This document shows, piece by piece, positions 6,034 to 12,723 of a stretch of DNA of 12,723 nt. The position numbers and the translations under genes were made by a program. Numbering within the stretch: position 1 is the stretch's first letter; every line of letters begins with the position of its first letter. The notes beneath the pieces were generated by a model that saw only the letters and a list, made by a program, of their open reading frames with translations, did not search any database and had not been told where the DNA came from. The DNA is taken from contig CAZEBB010000042.1 in the NCBI GenBank assembly GCA_964510345.1, positions 1 through 12,723 of the forward strand, in the 5' to 3' direction. This DNA comes from JAAYQA01 sp964510345 (GTDB lineage: Bacteria; Bacillota; Clostridia; Tissierellales; Peptoniphilaceae).

Positions 6034-7503
6034 ATGGAAAATATCGTCAACTTCTTAAATGGGATCATTTGGGCGCCCCCACTCGTTTATACATGTTTAG
6101 CATTGGGAGTGTATTTCACAGTCCGAACAAAGTTTGTTCAAATACGTCATTTTAAAACGATGCTCAGGCTGCTCACAGGGAAAACTCAAGTAGAGTCTGA
6201 TAAAGGTTTTTCAGCTCTTCAATCGTTTGCACTTACAGTAGGCGGCAGGGTAGGAGTAGGAAATATCGCAGGAGTCGCAGCGGGCATATTCTATGGTGGT
6301 CCTGGCGCTGTCTTCTGGATGGGTGTACTCGCATTACTGGGTTCAGCATCAGCATTTATGGAATCGTCTTTAGGGCAAGCTTACAAAGTAGAGCTAGATG
6401 GCGAGTTTCGAGGTGGTCCTGCGTACTATATTGAAAAAGGCTTAGGAGCGAAATGGTATGCAATGATCATAGCGGCGGCGACTGTTATTGGGTTAGGGAT
6501 TTGTGTGCCGGGACTACAGACTTTTAATGCAGTAGATGCTTTCTATAATGCATTTGGTTGGAACAAGTATTACATTGGGGTAGTTATTTGTTTATTAGCA
6601 CTCTATAGCGTTTCAGGTGGCTTTAAGCGATTAGGCAGGATTTCTGAGGTTATCACTCTTGTAATGACTTTAGGCTACATACTACTTTCTGCTGTGGTTG
6701 TTATCCTGAATATTTCCAAACTGCCCGAAGTGGTATCACTAGTGTTTACAAGTGCATTTGGTTCGAATGCTGTCTTCGGCGGAATTTTGGGATCAGCAAT
6801 CTCTTGGGGAGTAAAAAGAGGGATATATTCAAACGAAGCCGGAATGGGTTCTGGAGCGATTGCAGCTGGATCAGCCACAGCGAGACATCCGGCTGAGCAA
6901 GGATTGATCCAAGCAGCTTCAGTGTTTGTAGACACTTTGCTTGTTTGTATGCTAACCGCATCGATGATACTTTTTACAGGCTCATATAACGTTCTAAATG
7001 AAACGACTGGAGCGATGATTGTTGAGAATCTACCAGGCATTGAAGGAGGAGTCGGATTTGCTCAAGCAGCAATCGACGCAACGATTCCGGGATATGGTTC
7101 GCCCTTTATAGCCATCGCGATATTTTTCTTCGCATTCTCATCTATCATTGCATTTTATCACTATGCAGAGAGCCACCTTATTTACTTGTTGCCAAAAAGT
7201 AAACCGAACTTGAAAAAACCAGCAGTTATGGTATTTCGCGTTATCTTTATTGCTTCGACATATATCGGGGTAACAAATGCCGGAGCGTTTTTATGGAATC
7301 TCGCGGATCTGGGTATCGGATTGATGGCATGGCTCAACTTGGTCGCAATTTTCTTATTGCAGAACCATGGATTTAAGATATTACGTGACTACGATAATCA
7401 GATTCGCTTAGGAGGACCAATCAGTTTCGACCCAGACCGAGCTGGATTACCTAAAGTTGGCGATGTTTGGAGAAAAGCTGATAACGATTCGCAACTGAAT
7501 TGA
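6034..7503 (+). CDS. AGCS-family sodium/alanine (or glycine) symporter
   Basis: A 489-residue polytopic membrane protein, the usual length for the alanine/glycine:cation symporter family, which brings small neutral amino acids in with sodium or protons. Start: ATG with an ideal AAAGGAGG at 6019-6026. Family signatures are GRVGVGNIAGVA (71-82), GGPGAVFWM (88-96), FRGGPAYYIEKGLG (125-138) and KRGIYSNEAGMGSGAIAAGSA (261-281), with about ten hydrophobic helices between residues 13 and 442. The C-terminal tail is hydrophilic. Codon use is AT-richer than in the flanking operons (for example, 18 G+C of 60 in line 6541-6600 by hand count, though 35 of 60 in line 6841-6900). It is followed by the alpha/beta hydrolase after 44 nt. 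Substrate (Ala, Gly, Ser, Gln) cannot be told from sequence. Confidence 0.93.
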   Translation: MENIVNFLNGIIWAPPLVYTCLALGVYFTVRTKFVQIRHFKTMLRLLTGKTQVESDKGFSALQSFALTVGGRVGVGNIAGVAAGIFYGGPGAVFWMGVLALLGSASAFMESSLGQAYKVELDGEFRGGPAYYIEKGLGAKWYAMIIAAATVIGLGICVPGLQTFNAVDAFYNAFGWNKYYIGVVICLLALYSVSGGFKRLGRISEVITLVMTLGYILLSAVVVILNISKLPEVVSLVFTSAFGSNAVFGGILGSAISWGVKRGIYSNEAGMGSGAIAAGSATARHPAEQGLIQAASVFVDTLLVCMLTASMILFTGSYNVLNETTGAMIVENLPGIEGGVGFAQAAIDATIPGYGSPFIAIAIFFFAFSSIIAFYHYAESHLIYLLPKSKPNLKKPAVMVFRVIFIASTYIGVTNAGAFLWNLADLGIGLMAWLNLVAIFLLQNHGFKILRDYDNQIRLGGPISFDPDRAGLPKVGDVWRKADNDSQLN

Positions 7504-7547
7504 TTTAGAATGGAGATTAGAAGGCTACAAATCAAAGGAAGGGTATT

Positions 7548-8303
7548 ATGTTACGTTTGTTGACTGTAAAAAGTAGAGGGAAATCCATGGTATGTGTACT
7601 TGAAGAACCTGAAACTAATTTAGGTGAAAAGATACTAGTCATATTCTGTCATGGATTTGTAGGAAATAAAATAGCTCCTCATCGAATGGCTCCCAATCTT
7701 TCTAGGAAGCTTGCGTCATCCGGTTATTATTGTCTTCGAGCAGATTGTATCGGTGCAGGAGATAGCGAAGGAGGACCAGAGTATATGACAATTTTGGGTG
7801 AAGTAGAAGATCAGTTAGCAGCATATGAAGAGTCCTTGAATTATCACAGTTGGAATAGAATCATCATAGTTGGATACAGTTTGGGCGGAACGATTGCTTC
7901 TTTTCTTTCTGAACGAATAGAAACAAGCGGATTGATTCTATGGTCACCAGTTTCAAATCCTTTCGAAAATATTCGACATATACTAGGAGAGAATGAATTC
8001 TCAAAAGGATTGGAGGGTCATGACGTAAGTGTTGATGGAGATTATGTAAGTAAAAATTTCTTTATTGGATTGAAGGAGTTGGAGCCTATAACAATCATTG
8101 ACAAATATGAGCTTCCCATTAGAATCATTCATGGCTCCGATGATAAAGATGTTTTCTTATCGAGCGGGGAGAGGTATTTAGAACACGCACAAAATGGTAA
8201 ACTTCATGTCATAAAAAACGCCGACCATACATTTTCACATGTTCATTTTCAAGAAGAATTACTTTCTACTACAATACAATATCTAAAAGAGATTATCACT
8301 TAG
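7548..8303 (+). CDS. Alpha/beta hydrolase (serine esterase/aminopeptidase S33-like)
   Basis: A 251-residue cytosolic hydrolase with no signal peptide, starting at an ATG preceded by AAAGGAAGG. The fold markers run in order: CHGF oxyanion segment (34-37), RADCIGAGDSEGG (64-76), the nucleophile elbow GYSLGG with S111, a catalytic acid probably D199 in HGSDDKDV (195-202), and H227 in NADHTF. The GxGDSEG plus TILGEVED pattern resembles bacterial cinnamoyl/feruloyl esterases and related S33 serine hydrolases; the true substrate is unknown. It lies 44 nt after the symporter gene, in the same direction and with the same AT-rich composition (17 G+C of 60 in 8041-8100 by hand count), so the pair is probably one transcript. 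A GC-rich terminator follows. A link between hydrolysis and amino-acid transport is only suggested by position. Confidence 0.87.
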   Translation: MLRLLTVKSRGKSMVCVLEEPETNLGEKILVIFCHGFVGNKIAPHRMAPNLSRKLASSGYYCLRADCIGAGDSEGGPEYMTILGEVEDQLAAYEESLNYHSWNRIIIVGYSLGGTIASFLSERIETSGLILWSPVSNPFENIRHILGENEFSKGLEGHDVSVDGDYVSKNFFIGLKELEPITIIDKYELPIRIIHGSDDKDVFLSSGERYLEHAQNGKLHVIKNADHTFSHVHFQEELLSTTIQYLKEIIT

Positions 8304-8311
8304 AGAGCAGC

Positions 8312-8345
8312 AAAACACCGGGAGAGCGACTCCCGGTGTTCTTTA
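8312..8345. terminator. Bidirectional terminator between convergent genes
   Basis: AACACCGGGAG (8314-8324) pairs with CTCCCGGTGTT (8330-8340), an 11-bp GC-rich stem with loop AGCGA. On the plus strand it is followed by CTTTATTT; on the minus strand by TTTTG. It can therefore end both the hydrolase transcript and the minus-strand gene that stops at 8343. Confidence 0.87.
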
Positions 8346-9992
8346 TTTCATCAGTGTTTGTACGGTGACTTGCCCTTCGGAGAGGAAACCGGTGACGGTG
8401 AAGGTGTCGCCCGGTTGTGCGAAGACGATCGGTGCCCCGATGTCTTTGCCGAGCGCCATATAGATGTCTTCGTCTTCTTCGACGAGGAAGTAGTAGACGG
8501 TGTTGCCGTCTGCGACGATCTCTTCGATCTCCTGTATCGTGACGCGCTTGTCGACGGCCGTACCGTCTTTGGCAAGATCACCCGGATTCGATGTAGCATA
8601 AGCCTGCATGGTAGCGGCGACGGTGTCTCTTACGATCACCTTGGTGAAGTCCACCGCGTCGACCAGTGCATAGTTTTTGGCGACATTGGCGTTGTCCTTC
8701 AGACTCATGAAGTAGACGGGGTTGCCGCCTAGGTTCAACAGCACGGGGAAGGTTGGATCATAATTTTTCTCCTGCACCGCACCTTTGGCTGAGGCCATTG
8801 CGGCGGTTTCTGTCGCGGAGGGGACGGAGTAGAACTTGGCTTCCTTCGTGCGCAGGTTCACATAGTAAAAGCCCAGGTTGGACGTATCGGCACGTACGGA
8901 GGTCACTCCGGTGATCATATAGATATCCGTGTCGAGCGAAATATAGTTGTATCCTTCGGTGGTACGAGTCACGTTCTTCTGCCCGATGAGGGAGTTGAAG
9001 AACCCGCCCTGATAAAGCCCACGCATATCCAGTTGCTGGATGATGAGTTCGGCGGGGTACACGCGGTCGACCCAAGCGGGAACATCGGCCGTGTCGTAGG
9101 CCACGCTTTCACCGGTGTTGGCATTGGTGAGGATGGCACCTTTGGCATCTAACCCTCCAAAGAGCATGATGCGCTTCGTGAGGATCGGGGTGACATAGTA
9201 CGCTTCGCCTTCGTCGTTGAGTTCAAAGTTGGTCTCGCCGAGCAGGTGGAAGGGGTATTGGAAGCGGATCTTCCGGTGAATATTTCGCATCAGGTAATCA
9301 CTGGAAGAATACTTGATGGGCTGCGGCAACTTAACCAAGTCGCCTTCCTGATTGGTCATATCGACCGACACATAGTACTGTAATCCCTCTCGGTAATTAG
9401 AAATGTATTTGATAATGTCGAAATACTTGAGGGGTGACACGCGCACGGGCTTGCCGTTGATATTGATTTGCGCGTAGTTTTCATCGATCTCAAACTGGCT
9501 GACGAGCTCTGCCATGGAACCCATCTGCTTTTCGCCGATGATGCCGGCGGTCTCGCGGTCCACGATGGGCACTTGGGAGATGGAGATTTTTTGTATGTCG
9601 TCCGCGAACACTCCATTTTGTACATTGATCAGATTGGCATAGGATTTCGCGTGAAACAGCGGATTGGACAATAGCGTGAGCACAAAGGGCAGAACAAAGA
9701 GCCCGATGGCGATCCCTACGTAAGTACGCATTTCTCTACGACCGGGGCGCTGTTTGCCGAGCAAGTAGCGCAGGCCGGTGTAGACGAAGAGTCCTCCGCC
9801 GAAAAAGAGATAAAAGCCGGAGCCTTGCGGACTGAGTGACGGCAGCGCGAAGAAGAAGTACACGAGCATGGCGAGCAATGTGAGCACCACGCACGCCCAA
9901 GTGGGTAGTTTCCCCGGAGTCACCGGTTTTTTCTGTTTTCTTTTGATACTCTCGAAAAATTCTTTCGGGTCGAAATTGGGTTTGTTTTCCAT
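8343..9992 (-). CDS. Conserved membrane protein with large C-terminal domain, unknown function
   Basis: A 549-residue protein from the ATG at 9990-9992 (complement), chosen because GGAGG (9998-10002) sits 5 nt before it; the GTG at 9996-9998 overlaps that site. After a basic cytosolic N-terminus (KRKQKK), three helices lie at about residues 31-50, 57-77 and 90-109. By the positive-inside rule the remaining 440 residues are outside the membrane. That domain includes NPLFHAKSYANL, the segment QYPFHLLGETNFELNDEGE, PAWVDRVYPAELIIQQ, GFFNSLIGQKN and GNPVYFMSLKDNA. I recall similar uncharacterised Firmicute proteins, often loosely named, but no function. No lipobox, LPXTG or catalytic motif is seen. 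A -10-like TATATT lies at 10009-10014 (complement) with only a distant TTACAA as -35. It is divergent from metN. Confidence 0.85.
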   Translation of the reverse strand: MENKPNFDPKEFFESIKRKQKKPVTPGKLPTWACVVLTLLAMLVYFFFALPSLSPQGSGFYLFFGGGLFVYTGLRYLLGKQRPGRREMRTYVGIAIGLFVLPFVLTLLSNPLFHAKSYANLINVQNGVFADDIQKISISQVPIVDRETAGIIGEKQMGSMAELVSQFEIDENYAQININGKPVRVSPLKYFDIIKYISNYREGLQYYVSVDMTNQEGDLVKLPQPIKYSSSDYLMRNIHRKIRFQYPFHLLGETNFELNDEGEAYYVTPILTKRIMLFGGLDAKGAILTNANTGESVAYDTADVPAWVDRVYPAELIIQQLDMRGLYQGGFFNSLIGQKNVTRTTEGYNYISLDTDIYMITGVTSVRADTSNLGFYYVNLRTKEAKFYSVPSATETAAMASAKGAVQEKNYDPTFPVLLNLGGNPVYFMSLKDNANVAKNYALVDAVDFTKVIVRDTVAATMQAYATSNPGDLAKDGTAVDKRVTIQEIEEIVADGNTVYYFLVEEDEDIYMALGKDIGAPIVFAQPGDTFTVTGFLSEGQVTVQTLMK

Positions 9993-10084
9993 AAGCACCT
10001 CCGATACAAATATACCCAGAATTTGTTAATAAATTGTAAAGCAGCGTGAATCGAAGGAGTTTCGAAATATTTTTGCGGTGTAGA

Positions 10085-10133
10085 ACCTTTGAAAGGTGCG
10101 ATCCTTACGTGAGGATCATTGATAAATCGATCC
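10085..10133. promoter_or_regulatory. Cluster of inverted repeats between divergent genes (possible operators)
   Basis: ACCTTT-G-AAAGGT (10085-10097) is a perfect interrupted palindrome. Next GATCCT (10100-10105) pairs with AGGATC (10112-10117) around ACGT with a flanking wobble, and a third GATCC follows at 10129-10133, which could pair alternatively with GGATC. The cluster lies upstream of both the likely -10 of metN (10156) and that of the minus-strand gene, so it is more likely double-stranded operator DNA than transcribed leader. Confidence 0.4.
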
Positions 10134-10155
10134 CACATTTTTCACTCCTTTATAG

Positions 10156-10161
10156 TATAAT
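10156..10161 (+). promoter_or_regulatory. -10 box of the metN-metI-metQ operon
   Basis: A perfect TATAAT lies at 10156-10161, itself preceded by TATAG. No good -35 hexamer occurs at 16-18 nt (CCCACA at 10132-10137 shares three bases), suggesting an activator-dependent or otherwise weak promoter. The leader to metN is about 55 nt, too short for a SAM or T-box riboswitch. Confidence 0.5.
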
Positions 10162-10222
10162 GGGGTAGTCAACTTTTAAGCAAAGGAATACCCGTAGATA
10201 AGAGAGTGGTAATGGGTTGAGT

Positions 10223-10951
10223 ATGATTCGATTTAGTCAGGTAACGAAAAAATTTGATATTAACGGGAAAGACACGGTCATCATCGACGGGATTCACCTA
10301 TCGATCAAAGAGCGGGAGATTTTCGGCCTCGTCGGGGAGACGGGGAGCGGGAAGTCGACGATTCTTCGCATGATGACGGGATTTATCGAACCGGACGAAG
10401 GCGAGATTTTTTTGATGGGGAAGAAACTGGACCATCGCTCCCGTCACGAACTCGTGCGCGATACATCGATGATCTTTCAGGGCTTCAACCTACTTGGAAA
10501 TCTGAATGTTTTGGAAAATGTCCTGTTGCCGACGAAGCTTCGCAAAGGGGATCGCGCGGAGAATCTGGCCAAAGCGAAGGAACTGCTCGCCTATGTCGGA
10601 TTGTCTGACCACGGCAATGCAAGAGTGCGCAGTCTGTCCGGCGGGCAGAAGCAGCGCGTGGCGATCGCCCGATCGCTGATGACGAGCCCCAAGGTGATCT
10701 TCTGTGACGAGCCGACCTCTGCGCTGGACGATAAAGTCACCTTTGAAGTGCTCACGCTTTTGCGAGACATCAACGAACAGTTCGGCACGACGATTGTCGT
10801 CGTATCCCATGACATATCGGTCATCAAGGCGCTCTGCCATCGCGTCGCCATTATCGAAGGCGGTAAGATCGGCGATGTGCTGGCGATCCAGCCCGGCAAG
10901 ATCCAGCCGGTGTCCTATCGGGAGGCGTTTCGACATGATGGAGCGGTTTAG
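10223..10951 (+). CDS. metN: MetN-like ABC transporter ATP-binding protein without the NIL domain
   Basis: A 242-residue ATPase that powers uptake through the adjacent permease. Walker A GETGSGKST (38-46), Q-loop FQGFNLL with Q86, signature LSGGQ (138-142), Walker B VIFCDE (158-163), D-loop SALD and H196 in SHD are all intact. The SMIFQGFNLL...NVLLP stretch is typical of the methionine (MetN) subfamily. Classical MetN proteins are about 340 residues and end in a NIL domain that binds methionine and inhibits transport; here the protein stops at about residue 242, so that sensor is missing. The start is placed at the ATG (10223) giving MIRFSQV, as in relatives; a TTG at 10217 would add two residues. 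Ribosome binding is weak for either. MetI overlaps its end by 17 nt, implying translational coupling. Confidence 0.88.
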   Translation: MIRFSQVTKKFDINGKDTVIIDGIHLSIKEREIFGLVGETGSGKSTILRMMTGFIEPDEGEIFLMGKKLDHRSRHELVRDTSMIFQGFNLLGNLNVLENVLLPTKLRKGDRAENLAKAKELLAYVGLSDHGNARVRSLSGGQKQRVAIARSLMTSPKVIFCDEPTSALDDKVTFEVLTLLRDINEQFGTTIVVVSHDISVIKALCHRVAIIEGGKIGDVLAIQPGKIQPVSYREAFRHDGAV

Positions 10952-11609
10952 CAGCGTCTTTGTGCGCTTTCAAGACGACTACTTCAAAGCGCTGATCGAG
11001 ACTTTCGATATGATGGGCACGGCGCTCCTCGTGTCACTGATCCTCGGACTGGTTATCGGATTTATCTTGTTTATTACCGGCGCGCATGGCATCGCAAAGA
11101 ACAAAATCGTCTATGCGATCCTTTCGGGGCTGATCAATGTGACGCGTTCTGTGCCCTTTATCCTGTTTATCATCGTCATGATCCCGGTGAATCGGGCGAT
11201 CATCGGTACGGGCTTCGGCGTCGATGCATCCAAGGTGCCGCTCAGCATCATCGGAGTGTCATTGTTTGCGCGGTTTACAGAACAGAACCTGCTCGATGTC
11301 GATAAGAATATCTACGAGACATCCTACACTTTAGGCGCCAATCTGTGGCAATACTTTCGCCATTTTCTTTTACGAGAGGCGCGGTCGGGTTTGATCCTGA
11401 GCTTTACATCGATGACGATCAGCTTATTGTCTTATTCCACGGTGATGGGGATTATCGGGGGTGGCGGTTTGGGATACCTCGCCATCAGCGAGGGCTATAT
11501 GAATTTCAACTACGACCTGATGTGGATTATCATCGTCACGATGGTGTTGATCGTGCAGGCGGTTCAAATGATCGGAAACCGCATTGCCAAATATTATGAT
11601 AAAAGATAG
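10935..11609 (+). CDS. metI: MetI-like ABC transporter permease
   Basis: A 224-residue membrane permease, near the usual MetI length of about 217. The ATG at 10935 is chosen because GGGAGG sits at 10920-10925 with 9-nt spacing, and the protein then begins like relatives; reading further upstream in this frame only gives a shadow of metN. About five hydrophobic helices are visible from residue 27 to 214. Family features include INVTRSVPFILFIIVMIP (67-84) and STVMGIIGGGGLGYLA (168-182). The coupling (EAA-type) loop is YETSYTLGANLWQYFRHFLL (127-146), where ETS replaces the common EAA but the LGA core remains. It overlaps metN by 17 nt and is followed by metQ after 10 nt, so the three genes form one operon. 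Confidence 0.9.
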   Translation: MMERFSSVFVRFQDDYFKALIETFDMMGTALLVSLILGLVIGFILFITGAHGIAKNKIVYAILSGLINVTRSVPFILFIIVMIPVNRAIIGTGFGVDASKVPLSIIGVSLFARFTEQNLLDVDKNIYETSYTLGANLWQYFRHFLLREARSGLILSFTSMTISLLSYSTVMGIIGGGGLGYLAISEGYMNFNYDLMWIIIVTMVLIVQAVQMIGNRIAKYYDKR

Positions 11610-11619
11610 GAGAGAGGAA

Positions 11620-12477
11620 ATGAAAAAAGTAGTAGTTGCACTGCTTGCTTTGGTGCTGGGAGCTTCCGTGATAGGATGCACACCCAAAGCAGAGGAAACC
11701 ACGGAAGCGGGGGCTGAAGGCTCCGCCCAAGTCGTCGTCGGCGAGAACAACAAGCTGAATGTCGGCGTCGCATTCTTCCCGATGAAGGAGATCCTGGAGC
11801 TGATCCAAGACGACCTGAAAGCCGAAGGCTATGAGCTGACCATCAGCGAGTTCACGGACTATCAGGCGCCCAACAATCTGCTGAAGGACAAAGAGTTGGA
11901 CGCCAATATGATCCAGCACGATTATTTCTTACAGTCGTTTAACGAGGCGAACGGGGCGGATCTCGTAACCGTACAGCCGATTTATCACGCGACCTTTGCT
12001 CTTTATGCAAAGGACTACAAGACGGTGGACGAAATCCCGGACGGTACCGCCATCACCCTGCCGGACGATGCGACCAACCGCTCGCGTGCACTGTATCTCT
12101 TAGGTCAAGCCGGCCTACTGACCTTTAAAGACGGCAAGACGGTGGGATTGACCTTGGAAGATATCGAGACGAATCCGAAAAATCTCAAACTGGACGATCA
12201 GGTTCCGCTGACGAGCTTAGCGCAACGCTATACGGAAACGGGCGTCGCCGTGATGTATCCGACGTACGCAAAGAGCTTGGAGCTTCAAGGGGATGAGCAA
12301 CGCGTGTATGTTGAGAAGCAAGACGACGTGACCGAAAAATACGCGATCTCGTTGGTGACACGCGCCGATAACAAAGACAGCGCGGGCATCCAGGCGCTGA
12401 TCAAGCACTTAAAGACGGACAAAGTGAAACAATTCTTAATCGACGAATACGGCTGGGCGAGCACGCCTGCTTATTAA
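11620..12477 (+). CDS. metQ: MetQ/NlpA-family substrate-binding lipoprotein
   Basis: A 285-residue binding protein from the ATG at 11620, with AGAGAGG at 11611-11617. A lipoprotein signal peptide ends in the lipobox VIGC, with lipidated C20, followed by a Thr/Glu-rich linker and the mature domain from about residue 45. NlpA-family features are VAFFPMKEILE (50-60), DYQAPNNLL (80-88), DANMIQH (94-100), the hinge region LPDDATNRSRALYLL (147-161) and DIETNPKNLKL. Two positions usually Asn in MetQ are different: the I-N-x-x-Y-A motif reads MYPTYA (212-217), and the later Y-x-N reads YAI (241-243). These Asn residues lie in or near the methionine site in characterised members, so the ligand may not be methionine. 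The gene closes the operon before a clear terminator. Confidence 0.88.
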   Translation: MKKVVVALLALVLGASVIGCTPKAEETTEAGAEGSAQVVVGENNKLNVGVAFFPMKEILELIQDDLKAEGYELTISEFTDYQAPNNLLKDKELDANMIQHDYFLQSFNEANGADLVTVQPIYHATFALYAKDYKTVDEIPDGTAITLPDDATNRSRALYLLGQAGLLTFKDGKTVGLTLEDIETNPKNLKLDDQVPLTSLAQRYTETGVAVMYPTYAKSLELQGDEQRVYVEKQDDVTEKYAISLVTRADNKDSAGIQALIKHLKTDKVKQFLIDEYGWASTPAY

Positions 12478-12481
12478 AACG

Positions 12482-12520
12482 AAAGCTCCCATCCTCGGGT
12501 CACCGTAGGGGGAGCTTTTT
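12482..12520 (+). terminator. Intrinsic terminator of the metNIQ operon
   Basis: AAAGCTCCC (12482-12490) pairs with GGGAGCTTT (12510-12518), extended into T residues to 12520, starting 5 nt after the metQ stop. The loop is 19 nt with a possible CCT/AGG inner pairing. Confidence 0.85.
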
Positions 12521-12522
12521 GA

Positions 12523-12550
12523 TTGCAGGCGCCCATGAATGGGGTACAAT
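12523..12550 (+). promoter_or_regulatory. Promoter for the YjbQ-family gene
   Basis: TACAAT (12545-12550, five of six -10 bases) lies 16 nt after TTGCAG (12523-12528, weak -35). The spacer contains CCCAT-GA-ATGGG (12532-12543), a small inverted repeat that could be an operator. The gene starts 28 nt downstream of the -10. Confidence 0.5.
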
Positions 12551-12577
12551 GTAGATATCGAAAAAAGGAGAGCAGCG

Positions 12578-12723
12578 ATGAAAAGTTACCGTCAAGAGCT
12601 TCATTTTACCTTACCGAGCCGCAGAGGGCTCGTAAACATAACCGGAGAGGTACAAAAAGCGATCGATGTGAGCGGCGTCAAAGAGGGGCTCGTGTTGGTG
12701 AATGCGATGAATATCACCGCCAG
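12578..12723 (+). CDS. yjbQ: YjbQ / UPF0047 family protein, N-terminal part (partial)
   Basis: The gene starts at an ATG with AAGGAGAG upstream (7-nt spacing) and runs off the window after 48 codons. The visible residues begin MKSYRQELHFTLPSRRGLVN and continue to GVKEGLVLVNAMNITA, matching the N-terminus of the UPF0047/YjbQ family, where S-x-R-x-G/E-L-x-x-I-T and the G-L-x-L-V-x-A-M-x-x-T-A motif are conserved. These small cytosolic proteins (about 130-140 residues) are often labelled secondary thiamine-phosphate synthase from a weak activity of the E. coli protein; their physiological role is unclear. Its conserved catalytic half lies beyond the window edge. It has its own promoter and follows the metNIQ terminator. 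Confidence 0.87.
   Translation, partial: MKSYRQELHFTLPSRRGLVNITGEVQKAIDVSGVKEGLVLVNAMNITA

Noticed and set aside
5949..6155. Short plus-strand frame (68 codons) overlapping the symporter start
   Set aside because: It would begin at a TTG, overlaps the well-supported symporter start out of frame and has an odd composition; the TTGACT here also lacks a matching -10 box.
10704..10934. Extended N-terminus for MetI
   Set aside because: This part is an out-of-frame reading of metN with Ser/Arg-rich sequence; GGGAGG and MetI homology place the start at 10935.

Overview
The window looks like chromosomal DNA from a Gram-positive, Clostridia-like Firmicute. Supporting signs are AGGAGG-type ribosome binding sites before most genes, short intergenic gaps, compact intrinsic terminators, a lipoprotein-type NlpA/MetQ binding protein, and family members typical of anaerobic Firmicutes (NamA, UPF0316, AI-2E exporter-like protein, Fe-dependent alcohol dehydrogenase). 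Most genes are moderately GC-rich, with many GCG, GAC and CGC codons. I cannot name a genus from the sequence.

Layout, left to right. (1) 1-1309: the 3' end of dapB followed 13 nt later by an Fe-alcohol dehydrogenase. (2) 1391-1837, minus: an acidic cytosolic protein of unknown function with a good promoter. (3) 1947-3361: a small two-helix membrane protein (TTG start), a non-coding stretch with a long terminator-like RNA hairpin, a small RNA-polymerase-alpha-CTD-like protein, a hairpin leader and a UPF0316 membrane protein that ends at a strong terminator. (4) 3426-5718: promoter, AI-2E-family membrane protein and the ene-reductase NamA, 11 nt apart. (5) 5719-8303: a visibly AT-richer block holding an AGCS sodium/amino-acid symporter and an alpha/beta hydrolase, bounded by terminators on both sides. 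It is probably an acquired two-gene unit. (6) 8343-9992, minus: a 549-residue protein with three membrane helices and a large domain, probably outside the cell. (7) 10223-12477: a metN-metI-metQ-like ABC importer operon with its own terminator. (8) 12578 to the end: the start of a YjbQ/UPF0047 gene.

How the genes fit together: amino-acid handling recurs (lysine/diaminopimelate synthesis, sodium/amino-acid symport, MetNIQ-type uptake), but these are separate transcription units. The ABC importer is the clearest functional operon. Its ATPase lacks the C-terminal NIL sensor domain of classical MetN, its binding protein lacks Asn residues normally conserved in MetQ, and no S-box or T-box precedes it, so its substrate and control are open questions. 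The strongest unexplained signals are the structured RNA at 2249-2338, the AT-rich two-gene block, and the inverted-repeat cluster between the 549-residue protein and metN. I saw no CRISPR array, tRNA, rRNA, transposase or phage gene.
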